From Phycisphaerae bacterium (lineage in GTDB: Bacteria; Planctomycetota; Phycisphaerae; JAJVII01): a stretch of 64,000 nt of DNA. Shown piece by piece: positions 8,753-14,791 of the stretch. The translations under genes were made by a program, and so were the position numbers. Position 1 is the first letter of the stretch, and every line of letters starts with the position of its first letter. The notes under the pieces are model-generated. The model did not search any database. It was not told the origin of the DNA and saw nothing but the letters and a program-made list of their open reading frames with translations. The stretch covers positions 51,595-115,594 of the forward strand of contig JAJVII010000050.1 of the NCBI GenBank assembly GCA_022072085.1, written 5' to 3'.

Positions 8753-9093
8753 TAGTCGTTAAAAAACTCGTCGCCATCATCGGCGGGTGCTGGTCTATCA
8801 AATGCTGGCTGCAATCCAAACATCTTGGAGAGTTTCACGATGGCCTTACGCTCTTCGTTCAGCACGGCGATAGAGGGATTGACGAAAAGCCTACCGTTTT
8901 GACAGACGAGGTTTATCCCGTCAGCGTCAATAGACCGCTGGGCCTGATAATAAAGTTGCCAAGCATTGCAAAGGATGGCCAGAGTATCCAAGTCTGGTTT
9001 AGTCAGGTCAGGCAGTTGGCGGATAAGTTCTCTCCACTTCTTCTTTCCGTCATCGCCCAACCACTGCGGGACTTTGGGGGTAGTGGTCTTCAT
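8752..9093 (-). CDS. Terminase small subunit, P27-like
   Basis: The 113-residue protein starts MKTTTPKVPQWLGDDGKKKW and contains LTKPDLDTLAILCNAWQLYY and a C-terminal KLSKMFGLQPAFDR segment, the pattern of the P27 family of small terminases that recognise DNA for packaging. The ATG at 9093 is preferred over an upstream TTG because it matches the family N-terminus. The stop overlaps the large-subunit ATG. Confidence 0.85.
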   Translation of the reverse strand: MKTTTPKVPQWLGDDGKKKWRELIRQLPDLTKPDLDTLAILCNAWQLYYQAQRSIDADGINLVCQNGRLFVNPSIAVLNEERKAIVKLSKMFGLQPAFDRPAPADDGDEFFND

Positions 9094-9191
9094 ATAGGTA
9101 TTTAGGGGTAAAAGGGGCAAAATCTGCGCGGAAGTGCAAAACAGACGGGTTGCGGTCGGGGAGATTTCAGGCGCGAAAGTTTCAGGAGGGG

Positions 9192-9611
9192 TTATATCCC
9201 TGATGCGTCGCGCAGTTCCTCAACAGTCAATCGGCTGTGGCAAGAGGCGCACAACGCCATGAGGTTGTCATCGTCCAGCAGTGCCCCGCCTTTGCTCCGC
9301 GCCGTCTTATGATGCACTTGACTGGCCAGCGTCGATAGGCCCAGCTCTTGGCACTGCTCGCAAAAGGGATGGTTGGTCAGGTAGTCGGCCCGTGCCCGCT
9401 TCCAGTCCCGCGAGTCAAGAAACCGCTTGGATTCCCTGACGGCTGGCGACTGGCGATAGGCCCGCTCACGGTCGGCGTTGATGCTGCTGGCGATCCGCTC
9501 GGCTCGTGGTTGGTGTCGGGGGCAGTAGCGGCCATCCTGTATCAGTGCGGGACATCCAGCCCAACGGCACGGCTTCACGGGGCCTCCTCTGCCAAGCCCG
9601 CATCTATCCAT
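9192..9611 (-). CDS. HNH endonuclease
   Basis: The 139-residue protein carries an N-terminal CRWAGC...RYCPRH zinc-type cluster and a C-terminal HNH domain: CEQCQELG, then VHHKTARSKGGALLDD, NLMALCASCHSRLT. Two CxxC pairs bracket the histidines as usual. HNH proteins next to the small terminase are common in HK97-like phages, where they help packaging by nicking DNA. It overlaps the preceding gene by 37 bases and lies 99 bases before terminase small. Confidence 0.92.
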   Translation of the reverse strand: MDRCGLGRGGPVKPCRWAGCPALIQDGRYCPRHQPRAERIASSINADRERAYRQSPAVRESKRFLDSRDWKRARADYLTNHPFCEQCQELGLSTLASQVHHKTARSKGGALLDDDNLMALCASCHSRLTVEELRDASGI

Positions 9612-9892
9612 GCCGCCGCGACTGTTGGGTCAATGCGGTATGTTCGCTTCGCCCTGTAAGTGGCCGTCATTGTCGCGACGGTTTCCAACATCCGAACATT
9701 CGGCGTTGGCGGTGGATTAGTTGTCGCTATGCCACCGTCAATCCAATGGTCGGCTTCGGGCTGCTGTATCAGATATGCCCTGTCGCCCAAATAAATATTT
9801 GTCAGGGTTGCCAGCGGACACAACATCAATACATCCTCACTGACCCACTCGGAATCAAACGCCGTGCAAAATGATTTGGAAAACCCGCCCAC
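9575..9892 (-). CDS. Phage protein with two copies of the shared small module
   Basis: The 105-residue protein starts at GTG 9892, immediately after the TAG of the upstream gene. It contains two tandem copies of the module that begins the GT9-type and Ig-like proteins of the same phage: LATLTNIYLGDRAYL ... WIDGGIATT, and VATMTATYRAKRTYRI ... WIDAGLAEEA. No catalytic motif is visible. The module may be a small virion-attachment or oligomerisation unit. An internal ATG at 9826 is an alternative start. Confidence 0.6.
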   Translation of the reverse strand: MGGFSKSFCTAFDSEWVSEDVLMLCPLATLTNIYLGDRAYLIQQPEADHWIDGGIATTNPPPTPNVRMLETVATMTATYRAKRTYRIDPTVAAAWIDAGLAEEAP

Positions 9893-10117
9893 CTATTGAA
9901 CCTGCTCAACAATCAAATCAACATAGTCGGGATACTGCTTGGCCCGCACAACCCGATAGAGTCGCCCGCCAGTTTCAACGGGGTCTCTGTAGCCACCGCA
10001 ATCATTTACAAATCTATTCCAAATCGTCTTGCCAATCCAGTAGAGGTCTTCAATAGGAATCAGCGCAGACTGCGGAGTTAAGTAGATACCTTCTCTATAT
10101 CTGTAATATTTTCCCAT
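9893..10117 (-). CDS. Small phage protein, unknown function
   Basis: The 74-residue protein starts MGKYYRYREGIYLTPQSALI and ends VDLIVEQVQ. A longer frame exists, but its first 41 residues overlap the hairpin at 10144-10180, so the ATG at 10117 is preferred. The composition (aromatic, strand-forming) suggests a compact SH3-like or beta-barrel protein, but no family is recognised. The stop is TAG and the next gene's GTG follows at once. Confidence 0.55.
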   Translation of the reverse strand: MGKYYRYREGIYLTPQSALIPIEDLYWIGKTIWNRFVNDCGGYRDPVETGGRLYRVVRAKQYPDYVDLIVEQVQ

Positions 10118-10142
10118 ACTGTATATATGCAAGAAAAGAGAA

Positions 10143-10181
10143 ACCCCCGTCAGAAGGATTTCCGCTCGAACTGACGGGGGC
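10143..10181 (-). terminator. Hairpin/terminator just upstream of gene at 10117
   Basis: A perfect 10-bp stem (CCCCCGTCAG at 10144-10153 with CTGACGGGGG at 10171-10180) is followed on the minus strand by TTTCTCTTTTCTTGC. It lies 26 bases before the next ATG, so it could be a terminator or a leader attenuator. Confidence 0.65.
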
Positions 10182-10197
10182 ACAGGTGAAGTCATAC

Positions 10198-10220
10198 AGG
10201 CAGGAGGGAAAGACCTGCCT
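10198..10220. repeat. Short perfect inverted repeat
   Basis: AGGCAGG (10198-10204) pairs with CCTGCCT (10214-10220) around a 9-nt loop. There is no clear T-run on either strand. It sits between two stronger hairpins and may be a folded leader or regulatory site. Confidence 0.4.
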
Positions 10221-10244
10221 ACATTTATATAGTGTTGCAAGAAG

Positions 10245-10276
10245 AAAAACCCGCCAGCGATATTCTGCTGACGGGT
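10245..10276 (-). terminator. Intrinsic terminator after gene at 10319
   Basis: A 10-bp stem with one mismatch (10249-10258 with 10267-10276) and an 8-nt loop is followed on the minus strand by GTTTTTCTTC. It lies 43 bases after the stop of the 88-residue gene. Confidence 0.75.
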
Positions 10277-10318
10277 CTTACAAGGATAAGCGTATAATTA
10301 TATATTAGTGTGATGTCA

Positions 10319-10585
10319 TTATTCTTGTCTGTCAAGGTCGGATGGCTTCATGCCTATGCGATCCATCATCTGCTGTAAAGAGCGGGGATGAACTGCTTTG
10401 GTCAGACAAACCCGCAGTCTTTGCACTTTCATTTCTTGGCTGTCTCTTAAAGCGTCTGCAAGCACATGTGTTGCTCGCTCTAGGAGCGACTCGTCGTAGG
10501 CATCCCCCACCTTTGCATCAGCAACCGACTTGTAGTAGTCGCGCAAAGCGTCTCGCAGGAGTTTCTTGTCTGCATCAGTCATCAT
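10319..10585 (-). CDS. Small phage protein, unknown function
   Basis: The 88-residue helical, charged protein starts MMTDADKKLLRDALRDYY and ends MKPSDLDRQE. The start could be either of two adjacent ATGs. It is a single-gene unit bounded by its own terminator (10249-10276). Its position between replication and packaging genes suggests an early regulatory or DNA-metabolism accessory role, but no motif supports a specific function. Confidence 0.6.
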   Translation of the reverse strand: MMTDADKKLLRDALRDYYKSVADAKVGDAYDESLLERATHVLADALRDSQEMKVQRLRVCLTKAVHPRSLQQMMDRIGMKPSDLDRQE

Positions 10586-10941
10586 GATACACCAACTTTC
10601 TGCCCCTATGGGGCGGTAATGGTCAATTGTCTTTCGCCAATTACATTACGACGGTCTACGGGTTTGTAAAGGTGAGTTTGGGAGAATCTTAAACTGGATT
10701 GCGGTATTGTTGTATGGCTTTACACCAATAAGAGGCGTAGGGCGGGGCAGGGCAGGGGCGTCATTAATAAAGTAATGAAACTGGCGGACGACCTACATCA
10801 TATCTGCCGGATACGTTAATAACTCTGGTGGATACAATCCTGTTTCCATAATAATTAGTTGGGCTACGTGTTTCCACTCCCCACCCCCATAGGGGGGTGG
10901 GGAAGATGGAAAACTGACGCATCTGCCGTTAAATACTAATG
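10586..10941. other. Gap between early genes: hairpin and candidate amber-interrupted frame
   Basis: This gap holds a perfect 10-bp hairpin with a 4-nt loop (CCCCACCCCC at 10879-10888 with GGGGGTGGGG at 10893-10902), and two copies of GTGTTTCCAC (about 10868 and 10947, the latter inside the 3' end of the replication gene). On the minus strand an ATG at 10849 opens 18 codons, then TAG (10795-10793), then 48 more sense codons to TAA at 10646. No clear Shine-Dalgarno precedes that ATG, so the frame is only a candidate gene. Confidence 0.4.
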
Positions 10942-12480
10942 TTAGGTGTTTCCACCAGTGTTCTTAGTGGTGGAAAACCGCTTTCGGTTATTTTCGCCAG
11001 AGTCAATACTGATAACTCCCGCAGATTGTAGTTTAGTCAAAGTGCGGTGCATCTTGCCTGACGACCAACCCAGTTCATTCCGCAGAGCTTCATAGGTGTC
11101 TGCCCCGCATCGTATCGCATCAGCCAGCGTGTCCATGTCGTCGGCTGACTTCACCGCAACCTCCTGCTGGCGTTTTTCAGCGGCCGTTGATGCGTAGGTC
11201 AGGGCCAGCGAAGTATCCCCGTTGCCGACCTCGACGGAATGACCCGTAATGATGTATGGGGCAAACGGGGCATCATCTTTACTTTTTTCGCACCTGACCT
11301 CTATGCCTTCAAGAATGCTGCTTCCCCGCATCTCAATGGCAAAGTCCGCAGCGCACAACAGGGCACTTGAACCGCGTGCCCCCTTGCCCGTGTCCTTGCC
11401 CGTATGATGGACTACGGCAACTGTGCATCCCGACAAGATGGATTGCAGGCGGGCCATCGCGTCGGTGAAGGCGGTCATATCCTCTGCCGAGTTTTCATCC
11501 CCGCCAAAGTTTCTGTTGAGCGTATCGACCACGACCAAACCGGGCCGCATGTCTCCCCACTTATTTTTAATCATTTCGGCCAGTGTGTCGGGCGCGGTCA
11601 GGTCGGTTGCAAAATGGAAGCTGTGGGCAACCAATAAAAAAGTATCAGGCACGGGGGTCTCATGTGTCTGTATCCAAGCCCTAATGCGTTTGGACAGTCC
11701 GATGTGTGCTTCGCTGGCCACATAGACAACGGGCGTCGGTCGGGCTGTTGTGAAGCGTCCAAGAAAGGGCGTGCCTGTGGCCAGCGACAAACCGGCATCA
11801 ATCGCCCAGAAGCTCTTGCCCGTGCTGTAAGGCCCGTAGATGACCAGATAAGCCCCTTGGTGCGCGTGGCTCCCGATCAACCACTGACTGGCGGGTAGTG
11901 CCCATAGCTCGGGGATTGTGTAGGCTTGTCCCTGTTCCGACTTCCCGCCCTGTCGCCAGTTCCTTATCGCCCCGTCAAGGTCGGCCCCCGTGCGGTCGGT
12001 AGGTCTCTCCTTGTATCGCTCCATCGCCGAATAGACGGCTGCCGCCCGACTAATCTTGCAAAAATAATCAATCAGGTCGGCAACATACCCTAAATCGTCC
12101 GATGCGATTTCAGCCGACAAGATGCGGTCAAGCGACTCCAGTTCCTCATGCAGTCGTAATGCTGCATTTGAGTCAGTGCTTTGCAGCCACCTGACTTGTA
12201 TTTCATTTTTTATGATTGCAACAGACGGCAACGCCCCATGCCGCCGGTAATAGTAGCAAAGGAATGTCCAGAGGGGTTTATGCGTGCGAACTACAAACGC
12301 TCTGGGGTCAATGTCCTGCGCCCGCTGCATCAGGTCGGGGTTGGTCAAGACGGCATGTATTAACCACTGTTCCCGTGTGGCAATCGGGATGCTCTGAGGT
12401 TCCATCCCAGCCGCCGTCATTGGGCTGTCGGTCAGTCCGTCCAAAATTTCTTGTTGCTCTGGTGTAAGTGCATCGCTCAT
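10942..12480 (-). CDS. RepA/DnaB-like replicative ATPase
   Basis: The 512-residue protein joins three parts. Residues about 30-110 resemble the DnaB N-terminal domain (EQWLIHAVLTNPDLM). The middle is a RecA-like hexameric ATPase with Walker A YGPYSTGKS, Walker B GLVVVDTLNR and an AVVHHTGKDTGKGARGSSAL motif as in plasmid RepA/AAA_25 helicases. The last 60 residues look like a winged helix (DTYEALRNELGWSSGKMHRT). It probably unwinds phage DNA at the origin. ATG 12480 follows GGAGGAAT, which decides the start over an in-frame upstream ATG. A U-rich hairpin lies immediately before the ribosome binding site. Confidence 0.88.
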   Translation of the reverse strand: MSDALTPEQQEILDGLTDSPMTAAGMEPQSIPIATREQWLIHAVLTNPDLMQRAQDIDPRAFVVRTHKPLWTFLCYYYRRHGALPSVAIIKNEIQVRWLQSTDSNAALRLHEELESLDRILSAEIASDDLGYVADLIDYFCKISRAAAVYSAMERYKERPTDRTGADLDGAIRNWRQGGKSEQGQAYTIPELWALPASQWLIGSHAHQGAYLVIYGPYSTGKSFWAIDAGLSLATGTPFLGRFTTARPTPVVYVASEAHIGLSKRIRAWIQTHETPVPDTFLLVAHSFHFATDLTAPDTLAEMIKNKWGDMRPGLVVVDTLNRNFGGDENSAEDMTAFTDAMARLQSILSGCTVAVVHHTGKDTGKGARGSSALLCAADFAIEMRGSSILEGIEVRCEKSKDDAPFAPYIITGHSVEVGNGDTSLALTYASTAAEKRQQEVAVKSADDMDTLADAIRCGADTYEALRNELGWSSGKMHRTLTKLQSAGVISIDSGENNRKRFSTTKNTGGNT

Positions 12481-12490
12481 ATTCCTCCTC

Positions 12491-12534
12491 ATAAAAAAAA
12501 GAAATCGCAGGCGGTATAGGACGCCTGCGATTTC
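12491..12534 (-). terminator. Hairpin with U-tract abutting the replication gene RBS
   Basis: A perfect 13-bp stem (12501-12513 with 12522-12534) with 8-nt loop GTATAGGA (plus strand) is followed on the minus strand by TTTTTTTT, then ATGAGGAGGAAT and the start codon at 12480. It is either the terminator of upstream transcription or an attenuator controlling the replication gene. Confidence 0.75.
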
Positions 12535-12595
12535 GTGCAGCCCAACGTAGGGCCAGAATTATATCGTTTCGCGCCTATACTCGCTACTGTTATAT

Positions 12596-12606
12596 AGTAT
12601 AGCACA
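12596..12606 (-). promoter_or_regulatory. Extended -10 promoter candidate for the replication gene
   Basis: On the minus strand TGCTATACT gives an extended -10 (TGnTATACT) between two hairpins. The -35 region is poor. It would produce a transcript starting just upstream of the 13-bp hairpin. Confidence 0.35.
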
Positions 12607-12637
12607 ACCAAAAGTTAAAAAGTAGTTCTTTATTTTG

Positions 12638-12673
12638 CAAAGACCCGTAGGCGGTGCAAGTCGCCTACGGGTC
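12638..12673 (-). terminator. Hairpin/terminator upstream of replication gene
   Basis: A perfect 12-bp stem (12642-12653 with 12662-12673) encloses loop GTGCAAGT. On the minus strand it is followed by TTTGC. The loop nearly matches that of the hairpin at 13036-13061. Confidence 0.6.
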
Positions 12674-12711
12674 TAATCCAACGCGGGTGATGTTGCGTTG
12701 TTGCTACTGCT

Positions 12712-12740
12712 ATTATATCAAATCCAAGACATAAGCCCAA
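12712..12740 (-). promoter_or_regulatory. Sigma70-type promoter candidate
   Basis: TTGGGC (12740-12735) and TATAAT (12717-12712) are separated by 17 bases on the minus strand. It would drive the replication gene through two hairpins. Confidence 0.5.
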
Positions 12741-12752
12741 ACTAAATAGAGT

Positions 12753-12775
12753 GTATAATCATATTATAATTATAC
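12753..12775. promoter_or_regulatory. AT-rich palindrome, possible operator
   Basis: GTATAAT and ATTATAC form a 7-bp inverted repeat with a 9-bp spacer, immediately upstream of the promoter candidate at 12712-12740. The geometry fits a dimeric repressor site, but no partner protein is identified. Confidence 0.35.
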
Positions 12776-12781
12776 TGTCGT

Positions 12782-13012
12782 TTATACACTTTCTACTGCC
12801 TCTCTAACGACTTCGGCCAGAGTATAGCAATGCAGCGGGTTCGTATTAACCAATATTGTGTCTCGCTCTTCGCCCCATCGCACCTCGTCAGTGTCCAGCA
12901 TCATAACCCGCCCGCGTCGTATGACCAGCATCGGGGCATATGCGCGTCTGCCGTTGTGCCAGTCTTCTTGCGCCGCCCAAAAATCCCAAATGGCCTTTTG
13001 TGTCTGTGTCAT
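12782..13012 (-). CDS. Small phage protein, unknown function
   Basis: The 76-residue protein starts MTQTQKAIWDFWAAQEDWHN at 13012, after GAGGTGCAAG, so longer upstream frames are rejected. The middle is strand-rich (YAPMLVIRRGRVMMLDTDEV) and the C-terminus helical (LAEVVREAVESV). No family is recognised. A U-tract hairpin abuts its ribosome binding site as in the replication gene. Confidence 0.55.
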   Translation of the reverse strand: MTQTQKAIWDFWAAQEDWHNGRRAYAPMLVIRRGRVMMLDTDEVRWGEERDTILVNTNPLHCYTLAEVVREAVESV

Positions 13013-13021
13013 CTTGCACCT

Positions 13022-13061
13022 CATAAAAAAAATAACCGTCAGCGGTGCAAGACGCCGACGG
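13022..13061 (-). terminator. Hairpin with U-tract abutting RBS
   Basis: A 9-bp stem with one mismatch (13036-13044 with 13053-13061) encloses loop GTGCAAGA. On the minus strand it is followed by TTATTTTTTTTATGAGG and the start codon at 13012, the same layout as before the replication gene. Confidence 0.7.
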
Positions 13062-13129
13062 CTTCCGCGTGGATTGGCCTGTTGCGCTTGCACACGCCAT
13101 CAGTAGGTATGCAGCGAGACGCAATATTA

Positions 13130-13161
13130 TAAGAGAATCCCCGCCTGTTTGTGGGCGGGGA
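13130..13161 (-). terminator. Intrinsic terminator after HEPN gene
   Basis: An 8-bp stem (TCCCCGCC 13138-13145 with GGCGGGGA 13154-13161) with an 8-nt loop is followed by TTCTCTT on the minus strand, 23 bases after the HEPN gene stop. Confidence 0.65.
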
Positions 13162-13183
13162 CTTGGGGGCGGTATTCCGCAAG

Positions 13184-13741
13184 TTAGGACTTGTGTTGCA
13201 GGCGACTGTTGGCGTGCTGGCTATGTTCATGACGCAGGACAGACAAATAGGAGCCAAGAACATTGAGGACGGCGAAAAGGTAATCATTGACTTGCTTTGG
13301 GATCGCGTCCTTGCCCCACATTTGTCCCATTGAGTCCTTCATCTTCTGAACATCCTCGCATGTAATAGATCGCCTGAAGTCATGCACGCATTTGTTGCGG
13401 AGCGTATTCAATTGCCTTAACCCATTTGCGCAATCATCGGAGATCAGGCCAAGACCGTGAAGAAGACGTAATTTTACATTAAAGCCAATTTCTCTCTCAT
13501 CGCTTGTCAGTATTTTCTCTGGTTGCGGAAGTGAGAGCCTTATGATCTTACCCATCAGCCATTCGGCATATTGATGACCGCGCAGGAGAGAATAGATAGG
13601 GGGCAAAGTCGATGATACATTCTCGGCAAAGGAAACAACCTCATCTACCAGTTCATTTCGTGCCAGTCTGGTTGCAAGTGTGCCGACTGCATCGGATTGA
13701 CTCGGCTTGGCCTTCTTCTGTTGCTGTTGTGGCGTTGTCAT
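13184..13741 (-). CDS. HEPN/DUF4145-like protein, putative RNase
   Basis: The 185-residue helical protein contains LRNKCVHDF, an R-N-x3-H form of the Rx4-6H motif (R115, N116, H120) that marks HEPN ribonuclease domains. The preceding segment RLLHGLGLISDDCANGLRQLNTL matches the DUF4145-type HEPN pattern. The ATG at 13741 follows GGGAAC; a much longer frame upstream lies in the promoter region and is rejected. It faces a TIR-like effector gene across a 141-base gap with back-to-back promoters. HEPN proteins act as toxin or defence RNases in many systems, but a non-cleaving role is possible. Confidence 0.68.
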   Translation of the reverse strand: MTTPQQQQKKAKPSQSDAVGTLATRLARNELVDEVVSFAENVSSTLPPIYSLLRGHQYAEWLMGKIIRLSLPQPEKILTSDEREIGFNVKLRLLHGLGLISDDCANGLRQLNTLRNKCVHDFRRSITCEDVQKMKDSMGQMWGKDAIPKQVNDYLFAVLNVLGSYLSVLRHEHSQHANSRLQHKS

Positions 13742-13765
13742 AGTGTTCCCTTTCAGTGTTGGCCC

Positions 13766-13796
13766 CATGCTACACTCTCCGAGCCCCCGCCGCAAG
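13766..13796 (-). promoter_or_regulatory. Promoter candidate for HEPN gene
   Basis: TTGCGG (13795-13790) and TAGCAT (13772-13767) lie 17 bases apart on the minus strand, 25 bases upstream of the start codon. Confidence 0.45.
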
Positions 13797-13820
13797 TTGT
13801 ATGCTGACGCCCCAAGCCCC

Positions 13821-13849
13821 TTGCAGCCGGTCGGGGCCTCTGGTATGAT
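13821..13849 (+). promoter_or_regulatory. Promoter candidate for TIR-like effector gene
   Basis: TTGCAG (13821-13826) and TATGAT (13844-13849) are 17 bases apart, with TGG in front of the -10 as an extended element. The start codon follows 33 bases downstream. Confidence 0.55.
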
Positions 13850-13882
13850 GCCGCCCCTGACACATTCTGAAAGGGGCAGGCG

Positions 13883-14788
13883 ATGGCAAGCAAGGCGACG
13901 GGCAGAGACAAATGTTTCATCATCATGCCGATTAGCACGCCCGCCGAGTAGGTTGAAAGATATGGTGGCGACAAAGACCACTTCAGGCATGTCTTGGAAG
14001 ACCTCTTTTGTCCGGCGGTGGATCAGGCGGGGTTTGACGCTGACCCGCCAATCGCGACGGGTTCGGATGTCATTCACTCGCGTATTATCAAGAAATTGCA
14101 GAGTAGTCCTATGGTGTTGTGCGACAGTTCAATCTTGAATCCGAATGTTTTTTTTGAGATGGGTGTCAGGACATCATTGGACAAGCCGATGTGCCATGTT
14201 GCTGACAAGCATATTGAAAAGCTCCCGTTTGATACTAATATTGTCAATCATCATCCTTACGACCCCGATTTGAGCGTATGGATTGTAAAAGAGGAAATCA
14301 AGAAGCTGGCAGAGCATATCGCGGAAAGTGCAAGAACAAGCGAGGGCAAGAATACGATATGGCAGGCGTTCGGAATAAATACTGTATCGCAGGGGTTGCC
14401 GGAATCCACTTCGCAGGATGATAAGCTTGCCTATTTGATAAAGGCCGTTGGCGAGTTGTCCAAAAAGGTTGAGCGTGCAGGAGAGATGGCGGACTTGCGC
14501 CCAGTGTTGCCAGAAACGCCGGTAATGTCATACTCGCATTTATTGCCGAAGAAGAGGTTTTCGGGCGCTACGGGCGGCATCCTACGTGATGTTGTGAGGG
14601 ACGCGATGGAGGCGCAAGGGGTTAGACTGCCGTATGATATTGATGCAAATGAAGCAAGCATAACAATGGTGTGTCCTAATGATATACCCGATAGTGTGGC
14701 GAATGGTATCGCCAAGGAAATTCATAAGATAGCGCCATATGTATTGGTGCGAATCGAGAGAGGCGATAAGAAGCCTGATGACAAATAG
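13883..14788 (+). CDS. TIR/deoxyribosyltransferase-like putative effector with in-frame TAG at codon 23
   Basis: From ATG 13883, preceded by AAAGGGGCAGG, the frame reads MASKATGRDKCFIIMPISTP, A-E, then TAG (13949-13951), then V-E-R-Y-G-G-D and stays open to TAG at 14788. The parts on both sides of the amber belong to one fold: CFIIMPI is the first strand and NPNVFFEMG (E92) holds the catalytic-type glutamate of TIR/nucleoside-deoxyribosyltransferase-like defence effectors. The last 150 residues are an uncharacterised C-terminal domain. Without readthrough, only starts after the amber (such as TTG 13994) remain, deleting the first strand. It is the only plus-strand phage gene and converges on the integrase 3 bases away. 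Confidence 0.7.
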
Positions 14789-14791
14789 AAG

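Noticed and set aside
12491..12673. CRISPR array
   Set aside because: The hairpins at 12501, 12642 and 13036 are inverted repeats with similar loops, at irregular spacing and with different stem sequences, not direct repeats with unique spacers.
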